64,000 nucleotides of DNA from contig NZ_KB905379.1 in NCBI RefSeq assembly GCF_000379085.1, positions 535,198 to 599,197 on the forward strand, given 5' to 3'. How positions within the stretch are numbered: position 1 is the first letter of the stretch; every line of letters starts with the position of its first letter. The notes beneath the pieces are model-generated. The model was given only the letters and a program-made list of their open reading frames with translations, was not told the DNA's origin and did not search any database. The translations under genes and the position numbers were made by a program. Positions 31,240 through 40,829 of the stretch are shown piece by piece. Source of the DNA: Halomicrobium katesii DSM 19301 (lineage in GTDB: Archaea > Halobacteriota > Halobacteria > Halobacteriales > Haloarculaceae).

Positions 31240-32373
31240 ATGAGTCACCTCGAACAGCGGCCGTCGAGCTACGAGTATCGGGCCGTCGAGTCGACCGACG
31301 TACAGGGGTTTCTCGACCTCCACGAGACGGTCTGGGGACACGAGCGGCGGGCGGCGTGGTTCCGCTGGCGGTTCGGAGAGAACCCGTACGTCGACGAGAT
31401 TCCGATGGTCGTCGCCGAGTGCGACGGGAAGGTCGTCGGTGCCGAGCCCTGTCTGGCGTTCAGAGTGCGACTCGGCAAGGAGACGGTGCTGGCCTTCCAG
31501 CCGGCCGACTGGGTCGTCCACCCCGACCACCGCGAGCGCGGGGTCTTCACCGGGATGACCGAACGGTTGCTCGAACAGTACAGCGACGGCCCCGCGAAAC
31601 TGTACTTCAACTTCCCGACGGCCGCCCTCGTTCCGGGCCTGGAGTCGTTCGACTGGACGCTCAGGGACGGGCCGCGAACGCACTACCGGGTCCAGAACCC
31701 CCAGCGGCTCGTCCGTCACGGGTCGAGTTCCAAGCGGGAGTTCCGATCGATCGCGTCCCGACACCTCGGCCGGCTGGCGACGCCCCTGGCCCGGGGCTAT
31801 CTCTCCGTTCGGGACCGACTCCGCCGCGACGGGGCGGCGATTGCCGTCGAGCGACACCACGGCGTCCCCGCCGACCTGCTCGCCGGACTGAGCGACGGCG
31901 AGGGACGGGACGCCGTCCACGTGGTCCGAGACGCCGACTACTACCGGTGGCGCTTCGCGAACCCTCGCTGGGAGACGACGACGTACGTCGCCCGGCGCGA
32001 CGAGAGAGCCGTGGCAGCCTGCGTCATCTGTCGAGAGCAACGCGGCGACATCCGGACAACCGCCGTCCTCGATACGGTGCCACGCGGTGACGGAGTCGCG
32101 CCGGCGGCCTTCGAGGCGCTGCTGACGCCGATCGTCGCCGACGCGGCCGACTCGGACGTCGTCAAGGTCGGCGAGGGGCCGATCCCGCCGTCCGTCCTCG
32201 ACGCGTTCGGCTTCCGGGCGAGTGACGCGTTCCCGCTGTCGATGCTCTCGGACCGGTCTGTCCTCGCGGTGCGTCCGGCACACCGCTCGGAGGACGGGAC
32301 GGTCGACGTTGCTGGCGTCGATCCGACCGAGCGAGAGTGGGAGCTGGCGCTCGCGGATCGAGACGTTGCCTGA
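31240..32373 (+). CDS. GNAT-family acetyltransferase
   Basis: 377 residues. The N-terminal GNAT domain shows VWGHERRAAWFRWRF, strand MVVAECDGKVVGAE and the acetyl-CoA-binding region ADWVVHPDHRERGVFTGMTERLLE (Q/R-x-x-G-like loop). A second domain with a repeated YYRWRFANPRW segment follows, common in haloarchaeal two-domain GNAT proteins. Substrate unknown. Stands alone; its TGA is the start of a degenerate palindromic repeat. Confidence 0.85.
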   Translation: MSHLEQRPSSYEYRAVESTDVQGFLDLHETVWGHERRAAWFRWRFGENPYVDEIPMVVAECDGKVVGAEPCLAFRVRLGKETVLAFQPADWVVHPDHRERGVFTGMTERLLEQYSDGPAKLYFNFPTAALVPGLESFDWTLRDGPRTHYRVQNPQRLVRHGSSSKREFRSIASRHLGRLATPLARGYLSVRDRLRRDGAAIAVERHHGVPADLLAGLSDGEGRDAVHVVRDADYYRWRFANPRWETTTYVARRDERAVAACVICREQRGDIRTTAVLDTVPRGDGVAPAAFEALLTPIVADAADSDVVKVGEGPIPPSVLDAFGFRASDAFPLSMLSDRSVLAVRPAHRSEDGTVDVAGVDPTEREWELALADRDVA

Positions 32374-32430
32374 TACCGACAGTGGCGGTTGTCGGGGGAG
32401 CAGGACACGGGGTCGCGGAATCCGTCACGG
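32374..32430. repeat. Degenerate palindromic repeat, copy 3
   Basis: Directly after the TGA at 32371-32373 comes TACCGACAGTGGCGGTTGTCGG, then GGTCGCGGAATCCGTCACGG, which resembles GTCGCGAATATCGTGACA in copy 1. It appears decayed on its right side, where it meets the halocyanin 3' end. Confidence 0.45.
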
Positions 32431-32435
32431 ACGAG

Positions 32436-32849
32436 CTACTCGACGACGACCGTCCCGATCATTCCCCCGCGCTCGTGTGGGATACAGAAGTAGCGGTGCT
32501 GGCCGGCGACCTCGAAGGTGTGGCTGTACGTGTCCCCCTGGTACAGCGAGCCGTCTGTCGCGTTCGTCCACCCGTCGCGGGCGGACGGTTCGTCGTCGAA
32601 CCCGCCGGAGGCGAAGTAGTCTGCCCCGTCCGGGATGCCGTCCTCGTAGGCAGTCACGGAGTGGGCGTGAGAGCTCGTGTTTCGCCAGACGACGGTGTCG
32701 CCGGCGGCGACGGTGATCTCGGCGGGATCGAACGCGTTGCTCGTCATCCCGACGTCGTAGTCTCCCGACTCGGCGAGGCCGCCGAGACACCCCGCCAGTC
32801 CGACCACACTCGCTCCGGCGACCGTTCGCAGGTAGGCGCGACGCTCCAT
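32436..32849 (-). CDS. Halocyanin-type blue copper protein
   Basis: 137 residues. A Tat-like signal (RRAYLRTVAGA) ends in a lipobox GLAGC, so it is a membrane-anchored lipoprotein outside the cell. The cupredoxin domain has the copper ligands H in SSHAHS, then C, H and M in YFCIPHERGGM. It carries electrons between respiratory complexes at the outer membrane face. Confidence 0.93.
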   Translation of the reverse strand: MERRAYLRTVAGASVVGLAGCLGGLAESGDYDVGMTSNAFDPAEITVAAGDTVVWRNTSSHAHSVTAYEDGIPDGADYFASGGFDDEPSARDGWTNATDGSLYQGDTYSHTFEVAGQHRYFCIPHERGGMIGTVVVE

Positions 32850-32940
32850 AGCTCACGTCGGGACTGGACGATCAAAGACGGCTCGGTTCCGGACGGCCTC
32901 GGTTCGGAACTGCAAAGTGGAGTCGCCGGGAGGCTCAGGT

Positions 32941-33912
32941 ATGAAAGCGACCGCGAAGGCACACCCGATCCAGGGGATCGTCAAGTATCACGGGATGCGC
33001 GACGAGGAACTGCGCTTGCCCTACCACGACAGCATCAGCGTCTGTACGGCACCGAGCCACTCGAAGACGACCGCGGCGTTCGATCCCGACCTCGACGCCG
33101 ACGAGTACGTCATCGACGGCGAGCCGGTCGAGGGTCGCGGGGCCGAGCGCATCGCGGCCGTCGTCGACCACGTCCGCGAGCTGGCGGGGATCGACCACCG
33201 CGTGCGCTTCGAGTCGGAGAACTCCTTCCCGACGAACATCGGCTTCGGTTCCTCGGCCTCCGGGTTCGCGGCCGCGGCGATGGCGCTCGTCGAGGCGGCG
33301 GGCCTCGACATGACCCACCCCGAGATCTCGACGGTCGCACGCCGTGGCTCGTGCTCTGCCGCGCGGGCCGTGACGGGCGGGTTCTCCCACCTCAAGAACG
33401 GCATGAACGACGCGGACTGTCGCTCCGAGCGCATCGAGACCGAGCTGGAAGACGACCTCCGGGTCGTCGCCGGCATGGTCCCGTCCTACAAGGAGACGGA
33501 GGCGGCCCACGAGGAGGCCGCGGCGAGTCACATGTTCGAGAACCGGATGGCCCACATCCACGGCCAGATCGCCGCGGCGCGAGACGCCATCGCGGCGGGG
33601 GCGTTCGATCGGACCTTCGAACTGGCCGAGCACGACTCGCTGTCGCTGGCGGCCACGACGATGACCGGGCCGGCGGGCTGGGTGTACTGGCAGCCACGGA
33701 CGATCGAGATCTTCAACGCCGTCCGCGAACTCCGTGAGGAGGGGGTCCCGGTCTACTTCTCGGTCGACACCGGCGCGAGCGTCTACGTCAACACCACGGC
33801 AGAGCACGTCGACCGCGTCGAGGAGACGGTGGCCGACTGCGGCGTCGACACCCGCGTCTGGGAGGTCGGCGGCCCCGCGCGGGTGCTCGACGACTCCGAG
33901 GCGCTGTTCTGA
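32941..33912 (+). CDS. mvaD: Phosphomevalonate decarboxylase (GHMP family)
   Basis: 323 residues from ATG 32941. KAHPIQGIVKYHGMRDEELRLP-type start, the GHMP phosphate-binding loop PTNIGFGSSASGFAAAA and the SCSAARAVTGGF motif match archaeal mevalonate decarboxylases. In haloarchaea the modified mevalonate pathway uses phosphomevalonate as substrate, giving isopentenyl phosphate for lipids; this member fits that type by lineage. Confidence 0.93.
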   Translation: MKATAKAHPIQGIVKYHGMRDEELRLPYHDSISVCTAPSHSKTTAAFDPDLDADEYVIDGEPVEGRGAERIAAVVDHVRELAGIDHRVRFESENSFPTNIGFGSSASGFAAAAMALVEAAGLDMTHPEISTVARRGSCSAARAVTGGFSHLKNGMNDADCRSERIETELEDDLRVVAGMVPSYKETEAAHEEAAASHMFENRMAHIHGQIAAARDAIAAGAFDRTFELAEHDSLSLAATTMTGPAGWVYWQPRTIEIFNAVRELREEGVPVYFSVDTGASVYVNTTAEHVDRVEETVADCGVDTRVWEVGGPARVLDDSEALF

Positions 33913-33943
33913 GCGGATTCCCAGCGTTCGACGCCGATACCGA

Positions 33944-33951
33944 CGGATAAA
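33944..33951 (+). promoter_or_regulatory. TATA-like box, leaderless type
   Basis: GGATAAAT lies about 28-35 bases before ATG 33979 with no Shine-Dalgarno sequence, which fits a leaderless haloarchaeal transcript. Confidence 0.5.
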
Positions 33952-33978
33952 TGCAGCCAGAGCCACTACAGCGCGAAT

Positions 33979-34803
33979 ATGTCCGACCGGATCGTCGGCG
34001 AGCTTCAGGACCAGGCGACCGTCGAGGAACGTGTGGCATCGGGTGCGACCACCGACTGGATCGTCGACCACTGGACCACGTTCCGCGACGGCCTCCTCGG
34101 CGAGCGAAACGGCACGCCGTTCCCGTGCTTTTTCGGGGCCGAATCCGTGGCCAACGGAGATCCGCTGTACACAGCGGTCCCGTCGATGACCGACAAGGAC
34201 GCGTTGCTGGATCTGGGCCGGACCCTCCTGCAGTATCTGGACACGTACCAGGAACACAGCGACCGCGCGTCGCTAGTCACGTTCTTCAAGCCGCCAGAGC
34301 GCGAACTCACGGAGGCCCAGTACCACGAAGCGCTGTGGAACATCTTGCAGTTCCTGCACGTCCACGATCCAGCACCCTGGCCCGAAGACATCCCGACAGA
34401 GCCAGACGATCCCCACTGGGAGTTTTCCTTCGGCGGCGAGCCGATCTTCCCGACCTGCCGAGCACCCTTCTACGAGGATCGGAAGAGCCGGTACTGCCCC
34501 GTGGGGCTGGAGATCACCTTCCAGCCGCGGGCGCTCTTCGAGGACATGGGCGTGACCGCCGATACCGAGGCCGGCGAACACGCCCGGGAGATCATCCAGG
34601 ACCGACTCGAAGGGTACGACGGCGTCTGTCCGCACGCGGACCTCGGAGACTGGGGCGTCGAAGGAGATCGAGAGTGGCCACAGTACATGCTCTCGGAGGA
34701 CGACCGACAGGCACCCAGCGAGTGCCCGATCTCGACCACCCGCGAGCACCCCAAGTCGACGCGGCTGCTTGACGCCCGCGAGAGCGTGGGCTACCCTAAC
34801 TGA
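33979..34803 (+). CDS. YqcI/YcgG family protein
   Basis: 274 residues. Characteristic blocks are [10 protein letters not shown] near the start, [43 protein letters not shown] and [13 protein letters not shown]. The family includes heme-binding oxygenases such as the guanitoxin-pathway arginine hydroxylase; conserved Cys/His residues here could bind heme, but the substrate is unknown. It is followed closely by a cysteine hydrolase. Confidence 0.9.
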   Translation: MSDRIVGELQDQATVEERVASGATTDWIVDHWTTFRDGLLGERNGTPFPCFFGAESVANGDPLYTAVPSMTDKDALLDLGRTLLQYLDTYQEHSDRASLVTFFKPPERELTEAQYHEALWNILQFLHVHDPAPWPEDIPTEPDDPHWEFSFGGEPIFPTCRAPFYEDRKSRYCPVGLEITFQPRALFEDMGVTADTEAGEHAREIIQDRLEGYDGVCPHADLGDWGVEGDREWPQYMLSEDDRQAPSECPISTTREHPKSTRLLDARESVGYPN

Positions 34804-34807
34804 GACC

Positions 34808-35356
34808 ATGTCGGGAACACCGGTACTGGTACTGGTCGACTTTCAGCGAGGGTTCGACGAACCCGGCTGGGGAACGCGCAACAACCCCGACGCCGAGGCG
34901 AACGCGGCGCGACTCCTCTCGGCGTGGCGAGAGCACGACCGTCCGATCGTCCACGTCCGCCACGACTCGACGGAGCCCGACTCGCCGCTGCGGGCGGGCG
35001 AGCCCGGTTTCGACTACAAGCCCGAACTCGCCCCCGTCGACGGTGAGCCGGCGTTCCGAAAGCGGGTCAACGGTGCGTTCGTCGACACCGGCCTGGGGGC
35101 GTGGCTCCGCGAACGAGGCCACGAGTCGATCGTCGTCTGTGGGCTGACGACCGATCACTGCGTGTCGACGACCGTCCGGATGGGCGAGAACCGAGGCTTC
35201 GAGACGTTCGTCGCGGCAGACGCGACGGCGACGTTCGACCGAACGCTCGACGGCGAACGGTTCGAAGCGCCCCTCGTTCACAGAACTGCGCTGGCACACC
35301 TCGACGGGGAATTCGCCACCGTCCTCTCGACGGCAGCGGCCGTCGACCGCTGGTGA
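34808..35356 (+). CDS. Isochorismatase-family cysteine hydrolase
   Basis: 182 residues from ATG 34808. The fold signature [11 protein letters not shown] gives catalytic Asp, RKRVNGAF the catalytic Lys region and [17 protein letters not shown] the nucleophilic Cys with its cis-peptide loop. These enzymes hydrolyse amides such as nicotinamide or ureidoacrylate-type substrates; the exact one cannot be told. It lies 4 bases after the YqcI/YcgG gene and is probably co-transcribed. Confidence 0.9.
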   Translation: MSGTPVLVLVDFQRGFDEPGWGTRNNPDAEANAARLLSAWREHDRPIVHVRHDSTEPDSPLRAGEPGFDYKPELAPVDGEPAFRKRVNGAFVDTGLGAWLRERGHESIVVCGLTTDHCVSTTVRMGENRGFETFVAADATATFDRTLDGERFEAPLVHRTALAHLDGEFATVLSTAAAVDRW

Positions 35357-35385
35357 CGGCCGAGGTATGTGATACCATAGCAATC

Positions 35386-35393
35386 GTTAAGCG
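35386..35393 (+). promoter_or_regulatory. TATA-like box before the wHTH-GNAT gene
   Basis: CGTTAAGC sits 22-29 bases before ATG 35415, without a ribosome binding site, consistent with a leaderless transcript. Confidence 0.4.
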
Positions 35394-35414
35394 CCCGCTC
35401 CACCAAACGGGAGT

Positions 35415-36146
35415 ATGGAGACAGTCGAGCGACCGACGTTCGAGTCTGACACCAGTCGCCGCATCTACGAGTACGTCGAGCGCCACGGCACCGCGAAGCG
35501 ACACATTCTGCTGGAGCAAAGCGACGCGTCCGCCGAGGAGTTCGGCGACCGCCTCGACGAGCTGAAAGAGCGAGGGTATCTCAGCGAGGACGGCGGCACC
35601 ATCCGCGTCGCGCTCGACGTCGGTGCCGTCGAGGCGTACGAGACCGGGGATCTGTCGGTGACGATCCGGCCGGCCCGTCACGAGGACTTCGACGGTCTCG
35701 TCCGGGCGATCCGGGACGTGACCGACGAGGAGACGTACGTCGTCGCCGAGACCGTCGCCGAGGAACTGCTCTACGAGGACACCATCAACCGCCACACGAC
35801 CGTCGAGTCGCGCGTGTTCTTCGTCGCGGCGGTCGACGGCGAGGTCGTGGGCTGGACCCACCTCGACCTGCCACAGCTCGATTCGCTGGCCGGGACCGCC
35901 CAGCAGACCGTCGGCGTCACCACCGAGTATCGAGGCGAGGGAATCGGCAGCGAACTCCTTCGGCGGGGCCTCTCCTGGGCGGAGGCCAACGGCTACCGGA
36001 AGGTGTACAACAGCCTCCCGATGACGAACGACCGCGCGATCGAGTTCCTCACGGACCACGGGTGGAACACCGAAGCCATCCGCCGGAACCACTACACGAT
36101 CGACGACGAGCAGGTCGACGAAGTGATGCTGTCGACGACGATGTAG
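35415..36146 (+). CDS. GNAT acetyltransferase with N-terminal winged helix
   Basis: 243 residues. Residues 1-75 form a small helix-turn-helix (RRIYEYVERHGTAKRHILLEQS, FGDRLDELKERGYL). Residues 80-235 are a GNAT domain with TIRPARHEDF at the start, VGVTTEYRGEGIGSELLRRGL as the acetyl-CoA loop and NDRAIEFLTDHGW at the end. This fusion is common in haloarchaea; substrate and DNA target are unknown. Confidence 0.88.
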   Translation: METVERPTFESDTSRRIYEYVERHGTAKRHILLEQSDASAEEFGDRLDELKERGYLSEDGGTIRVALDVGAVEAYETGDLSVTIRPARHEDFDGLVRAIRDVTDEETYVVAETVAEELLYEDTINRHTTVESRVFFVAAVDGEVVGWTHLDLPQLDSLAGTAQQTVGVTTEYRGEGIGSELLRRGLSWAEANGYRKVYNSLPMTNDRAIEFLTDHGWNTEAIRRNHYTIDDEQVDEVMLSTTM

Positions 36147-36181
36147 CGAACGTTGATACGAGGGCGCGCCCAAGCGACGGT

Positions 36182-37402
36182 ATGCGCGTCGCCGTCCTGG
36201 GTGCTGGCTACGCCGGCCTGACACTCGCTCGGAAGCTCGAATCGTCGCTGCCAGAATCGGCCGACCTCGTCGTCGTCGACGAGTCCGAGGACCACGTCGT
36301 CCAGCACGAACTCCACCGCGTCGTCCGCCGGCCCGCAGTCGAGGACGAAATCTCGATCCCGCTGACGGATCTCCTCGACTGCGAGGTCAGGCAGGCGGCG
36401 GTGACGAGCGTCGATCCCGAGGCGGGCGTCGCCCGGCTGGACGGCGCAGACGACCTCGACTACGACGTGGGCGCGATCTGTCTCGGAGCCGAGACGGCGT
36501 TCTACGACATCCCCGGACTGCGAGAACACGCGACGCCGCTGAAGCGACTCGAACACGCTCGCGAGATCCGCGAACGGTACCTGGACGTGCTCGACGAGGG
36601 CGGGCGCGTCGTCGTCGGCGGTGCCGGCCTCTCGGGAGTGCAGGTCGCTGGCGAACTCGCGGCGATGGCGCGGGAACGTGGGAACGAGACAGCCGGCGAC
36701 GGGGGGACGGCCGGTGTGGACCACGACATCCTCCTGCTCGAACAGCTCGACAGCGTCGCGCCGAGCTTCCCCGAGGCGTTCCAGCGGGCCGTCGCCGACC
36801 AGCTCGGCCAGCGCGGCGTCGAGATCCGAACGGAGACGACCGTCGAAGCCGTCGACGGAGAGACGATCACGGTCGCCGACGGGGCAGACCTGTCGTACGA
36901 CCAGCTCGTCTGGACGGGTGGACTACAGGGACCGTCGGCGCTGGACGACGAGCGTCCCGTCGTCAGGAGCGACCTGCGGCTCGCGGACGACACCTTCGCG
37001 GTCGGCGACGTGGCGCGAGTCGTCGACACGGACGGCGAGCCGGTCCCGGCGAGTGCGCAGGCGGCGATCCGAGAGGCCGGAGTCGCCGCGGAGAACGTCA
37101 CGGCGCTGGTCGAGCATCGACTGGCCGGGGCCGCGGGCTTCGAGCCGCGGCTGGATCGATACACCTTCGACTCGCTGGGCTGGCTGGTCAGCGTCGGCGA
37201 CGGCGCGGTCGCGCAGGTCGGCGACGGCGTCCTGACCGGCCAGGCGGCGCTCGCGCTCAAGACCTCCGTCGGCGCGGGCTATCTCGGCAGCGTCGGAGCC
37301 GTCGAGAACGCCGTCGAACTGGTCCAGTCGGAGCTCGGGCTGGCGGCCGACGGTGCCGACGACGACGCGAGCGATCCAGAGGCGGTCGACACGGAGCCCT
37401 GA
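36182..37402 (+). CDS. Type II NADH dehydrogenase-like FAD oxidoreductase
   Basis: 406 residues from ATG 36182. The dinucleotide fold GAGYAGL at the N-terminus binds FAD, and a second [14 protein letters not shown] motif binds NAD(P)[11 protein letters not shown] is the C-terminal FAD-binding segment. A long acidic tail is halophilic. As a peripheral membrane enzyme it would pass electrons from NADH to quinone without pumping protons; a sulfide:quinone-type role cannot be fully excluded. Confidence 0.88.
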   Translation: MRVAVLGAGYAGLTLARKLESSLPESADLVVVDESEDHVVQHELHRVVRRPAVEDEISIPLTDLLDCEVRQAAVTSVDPEAGVARLDGADDLDYDVGAICLGAETAFYDIPGLREHATPLKRLEHAREIRERYLDVLDEGGRVVVGGAGLSGVQVAGELAAMARERGNETAGDGGTAGVDHDILLLEQLDSVAPSFPEAFQRAVADQLGQRGVEIRTETTVEAVDGETITVADGADLSYDQLVWTGGLQGPSALDDERPVVRSDLRLADDTFAVGDVARVVDTDGEPVPASAQAAIREAGVAAENVTALVEHRLAGAAGFEPRLDRYTFDSLGWLVSVGDGAVAQVGDGVLTGQAALALKTSVGAGYLGSVGAVENAVELVQSELGLAADGADDDASDPEAVDTEP

Positions 37403-37449
37403 ATGCCGAAACCGGAGGGCACTTACCATCGACGGGCCGACTCGACGGT

Positions 37450-38517
37450 ATGCGCATCGCCGATCGCCAGCAGGTCGAGGGCGGGCGCGAGCGGCTGACG
37501 CTCGTCCCCGAGACGCTGGACGACCTGTGGCACCTGACGTACGTGATCGAGCCGGGCGACCGCGTCGCGGGCGACACCACCCGGCGGATCCAGCGCGACG
37601 ACGATCAGTTGCGCGACAAGGGCGGGGAGCGCGAGCCCATGTGGATCGCGGTCGAGGTCACCGACGTGGAGTTCGCGAAGTTCGCCAACCGGCTGCGCGT
37701 CGGCGGCACGATCGTCGACTGTTCGCGCGAGGACCAGCTCGACTTCCACCACACGTTCAACGTCGAGGAACACGACGAGATCGAGGTCGAGAAGGTCTGG
37801 AAGCCCGACCAGATCGACCGCGTCGAGGAGGCGACCGAGGCGACCGACCAGCCCGACGTGGCGATCGCCACCGTCGAGGAAGGGGAGGCACACGTCCACA
37901 CCGTCGCCCAGTACGGCACCGAGTCGCGCGCGTCGATCACCTCGACGACGGGGAAAGGAGACTACGCTCGACCGAGAGCGGAGCTGTTCGCGGAACTGTC
38001 AGACGTGCTCCGGCGGATGGACGTGGACGCCTACATCCTCGCCGGCCCCGGCTTCACCAAGCAGGACGCGCTCAAGTACATCCAGGACGAGTACCCGGAT
38101 CTGGCAGCGGAGATCACGACCGTCGACACCAGCGCCGTCGGCGACCGCGGCGTCCACGAGGTGCTCAAGCGCGGTGCGGTCGAAGACGTCCAGGAGCGGA
38201 CCCGTATCGCGGAGGAAGCCGAGCTGATCGACGAGCTGATGGAACGCATCGCGACGGGCACGAAAGTCGCGTACGGTCCCGACGCGGTCGCCGAAGCCGC
38301 CGAGTTCGGCGCGATCGAGGAGCTGCTGGTGCTCGACGAGCGACTCCGCGAGGAGCGAGGCGAGGACAGCGAGTGGGACGTGGACGTCGACGAGATCGTC
38401 ACCGCAGCCGAACAGAAAGGCGGCGACGTGACCGTCTTCTCCCACGAGTTCGACCCCGGCCAACAGCTCCACAATCTGGGCGGTGTGGCCGCGTTACTGC
38501 GGTATCGGCTGCAGTAG
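37450..38517 (+). CDS. pelA: mRNA surveillance protein Pelota
   Basis: 355 residues with the three Pelota domains: an N-terminal Sm-like fold ([22 protein letters not shown]), a central domain and the C-terminal domain ending in [20 protein letters not shown]. It lacks the GGQ of release factor eRF1, as expected. It rescues stalled ribosomes together with archaeal EF1A and ABCE1. Confidence 0.95.
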   Translation: MRIADRQQVEGGRERLTLVPETLDDLWHLTYVIEPGDRVAGDTTRRIQRDDDQLRDKGGEREPMWIAVEVTDVEFAKFANRLRVGGTIVDCSREDQLDFHHTFNVEEHDEIEVEKVWKPDQIDRVEEATEATDQPDVAIATVEEGEAHVHTVAQYGTESRASITSTTGKGDYARPRAELFAELSDVLRRMDVDAYILAGPGFTKQDALKYIQDEYPDLAAEITTVDTSAVGDRGVHEVLKRGAVEDVQERTRIAEEAELIDELMERIATGTKVAYGPDAVAEAAEFGAIEELLVLDERLREERGEDSEWDVDVDEIVTAAEQKGGDVTVFSHEFDPGQQLHNLGGVAALLRYRLQ

Positions 38518-38604
38518 AGAGCGAACGGGGCGAAACGGTTTTCATTGGCGATATCTATCGTCAGGTACTGACAGTTCAGCTACCGACCGGAGCCAGTCAC
38601 CAGC

Positions 38605-39108
38605 ATGTCATTCGAAAACCAGACGGACTTCGCCAGGCAGGTCGCCGACCTCAACAAGTACGGACAGGCCCTAAATCGGTGCGAAAGCGTCGACGAGGTC
38701 GTTTCGATGACGCTGGAAGCGATGTCACTGCTGTTCGACGCCGCCGACAACACGTTCGTGGAAGTGCGAAACGACGACCTGCAGGTCGTCCACAGCACGA
38801 ACCCCGCGTTGTCGGTCGGTGAAGCGCCGACGAGCGTGGCACGGCGGGCCTACGAGTCCAGAACGACCGAGACGGCCAGCGGTGCGGACGCTCGTGCCGC
38901 CACCGACACGGAGACGACCGCGGCACTGGCCGTCCCGGCGACGATCGTCGACGAGGTGACGGCGGTGCTCGTGATGCGCTCGACGAGCCGGTCCGAGTTC
39001 GACGACACCGTCGTGCGCCCGATGGAGATTCTGGCGTCTCACGCCGCGACGGCGATCAGCAACATCCGGTCGCGGGAGCGACTCGAACGGGCCAGACAGG
39101 ACCTGTAG
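38605..39108 (+). CDS. GAF sensor part of a histidine kinase cut by an in-frame TAG
   Basis: 167 residues: a helical start, a GAF domain (about 20-145) and the coiled linker NIRSRERLERARQDL, which normally runs straight into a kinase core. The TAG at 39106-39108 interrupts it; the downstream codons (T-K-K-E-M-V-E-L-Y) are in the same frame. One change in GAG (Glu) would give this TAG. As it stands the product is a sensor without kinase. Confidence 0.85.
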   Translation: MSFENQTDFARQVADLNKYGQALNRCESVDEVVSMTLEAMSLLFDAADNTFVEVRNDDLQVVHSTNPALSVGEAPTSVARRAYESRTTETASGADARAATDTETTAALAVPATIVDEVTAVLVMRSTSRSEFDDTVVRPMEILASHAATAISNIRSRERLERARQDL

Positions 39109-39120
39109 ACGAAAAAGGAG

Positions 39121-39759
39121 ATGGTCGAACTGTACGACCGCCTGTTGCGCCACGACCTGGGCAACGACCTGCAGGTGATCACCGGGTTCTCCGAGGTCCT
39201 CGCCGACGAAGCCGACGGCGAGACCGCTACCTACGCCGAGCGGATCAACGAGGCCGCACACAGCTCTGCCGACCTGATCCAGGGGGTCGGGAACCTCGTC
39301 TCGACGCTGGAAGAAGAAGAGGAGCCGGAACCGAGAAGCCTCGCGCCGATACTCGAACGGACCGTCAGTGAGGCCGAGACCGGCTACGACGAGCTGACCG
39401 TCGAGTTCGACAAGGCGGCCTTCGAGGAAACGGTGTACGCCGGGGATCTGCTCGAATCGGTGTTCACGAACGTCCTCACGAACGCCGTCGTCCACAACGA
39501 GGGAGCGGTCACGGTCCGGACGAGCGTCGAGACGGGCGTCGACGACGTGGTGGTCTGCTTCGCCGACGACGGAGCGGGTATCGATCCGTCGGTCCGCGAC
39601 GAGCTGTTCGAGATGGGCGAGAAAGGCCCCGACAGCAGCGGCAGCGGGTTCGGCCTCGGCTTCGTCCGCGCCCTGACCGAGTCGTACGGCGGCGACGTGA
39701 CCGTCGCCGAAAGCGATGCCGGCGGCGCGGAGTTCCGCGTTCGGCTCCAGCGTGCCTGA
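39121..39759 (+). CDS. Histidine kinase core downstream of the in-frame TAG
   Basis: 212 residues if started at ATG 39121, 12 bases after the TAG and in the same frame as the GAF part. It has the haloarchaeal H-box LYDRLLRHDLGNDLQVITG, N-box NVLTNAVVHN, G1 DDGAGI and G2 GSGFGLGFV, all intact. It could be made by reinitiation (GGAG lies at 39117-39120, too close to be ideal) or be silent. Together with 38605-39108 it would form one GAF-kinase of about 384 residues. Confidence 0.85.
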   Translation: MVELYDRLLRHDLGNDLQVITGFSEVLADEADGETATYAERINEAAHSSADLIQGVGNLVSTLEEEEEPEPRSLAPILERTVSEAETGYDELTVEFDKAAFEETVYAGDLLESVFTNVLTNAVVHNEGAVTVRTSVETGVDDVVVCFADDGAGIDPSVRDELFEMGEKGPDSSGSGFGLGFVRALTESYGGDVTVAESDAGGAEFRVRLQRA

Positions 39760-39838
39760 TACGGATTATTGTAGCGATTTACCGGTGATCGTCGCCACGG
39801 AGTAGACGATCACCGGTACGCAACTACAATAAACCGTA
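39760..39838. repeat. 79-bp palindromic repeat, copy 4
   Basis: Starts directly after the TGA of the kinase. Two 34-base arms (39760-39793 and 39805-39838) match at 28 positions around an 11-base loop; outer parts are TACGG-x-TTATTGTAG, inner parts ACCGGTGATCGTC. It shares outer sequence and length with 45516-45593. Confidence 0.85.
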
Positions 39839-39879
39839 CGAGACGGCCGGTGTCGCGGTGCCGGGGAGACTCTCGCGGG

Positions 39880-40650
39880 TCAGGACTCTGTCGAATCGAT
39901 CGTCACCGACAGCCCGTCGGCGGCAAAGCGAACGTCGCCGTCGTAGCTCGCCCCGATCGAGTCCAGCATCTCCTCGTGACGGCCCTCCGTGTGCGGGTAG
40001 AGGTGGGTGAGATACACGCGGCCGACGGCGGCCTCGGCGCGGTCCAGGGCCGTCCCGAGCTGGGCGGGCGTCGGGTGGTTAGACACGTCCACCTCGTCCG
40101 GGAACGAGCAGTCGTGGACGAGCACGGCCGCCCGATCCGCGAACTCGATCAGTTCCGTGAACGCCTCGGAGTCCCCGCTGTAGACCAGCGCCGGCTCCTC
40201 GCCCCCGGCCTGAAAGCGATAGGCGAAACACGACATCGAGTGGCGCGTCTCTATGGCCTCGATATCGAAGCCGGCGAGCGTGAACGGCTCATCGACGCCG
40301 ACTTCGTCGATCGTGAGGTCGAGTCGGCCGTGCATGTAGCCGTGCAGATCGAGGAGCCCCTCGATCAGGTCACGGGTCCCCGGCGGACCGGCGATCGTCA
40401 GGTCGGTGTCGCCCGCGAGCCACCGCGCCTTCATGAACACGTCGAGGTCGGAGACGTGATCGAGGTGGTGGTGAGTGAGCAAGACGGTGTCGACGCCCTC
40501 GTAGCCAACGTCGGTGCGTTCGAGCGCGTGAAGGACGCCGCTGCCACAGTCGACGAGCAGCCGGTCGGAGCCGTCTTCGAGCAACAGTCCGGACTGGAAG
40601 CGGGTGCCCGTCGGCATCGCGCTGCCGGTTCCGAGAAAGGTCAGGCGCAT
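39880..40650 (-). CDS. Metallo-beta-lactamase fold hydrolase (RNase Z-like)
   Basis: 256 residues. The start MRLTFLGTGSAMPTGTR and motif TLLTHHHLDHVSDLDVF give the H-x-H-x-D-H metal site; ETRHSMSCFAYRF, YSGDSEAF, VHDCSFPD and LTHLYPH supply the remaining ligands. It lacks the long exosite of tRNase Z, so it is probably a related MBL enzyme of unknown substrate. Confidence 0.9.
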   Translation of the reverse strand: MRLTFLGTGSAMPTGTRFQSGLLLEDGSDRLLVDCGSGVLHALERTDVGYEGVDTVLLTHHHLDHVSDLDVFMKARWLAGDTDLTIAGPPGTRDLIEGLLDLHGYMHGRLDLTIDEVGVDEPFTLAGFDIEAIETRHSMSCFAYRFQAGGEEPALVYSGDSEAFTELIEFADRAAVLVHDCSFPDEVDVSNHPTPAQLGTALDRAEAAVGRVYLTHLYPHTEGRHEEMLDSIGASYDGDVRFAADGLSVTIDSTES

Positions 40651-40829
40651 GTCTGATCGCTCGGGGTGGAGGGCCTAAGCGATTTGGATGGGGTCAGCGG
40701 GACTGTCTGTCGGGGTGGGCAGGCGGCGGCCATCGGCGAGGGCGGCGGGTGACGGGAACCGCCCGCCGACGGCGCAGATACGCCTACGAAGGATACCCAT
40801 AAAGCCCCACCTGTGGCTCAAAATCCAGT

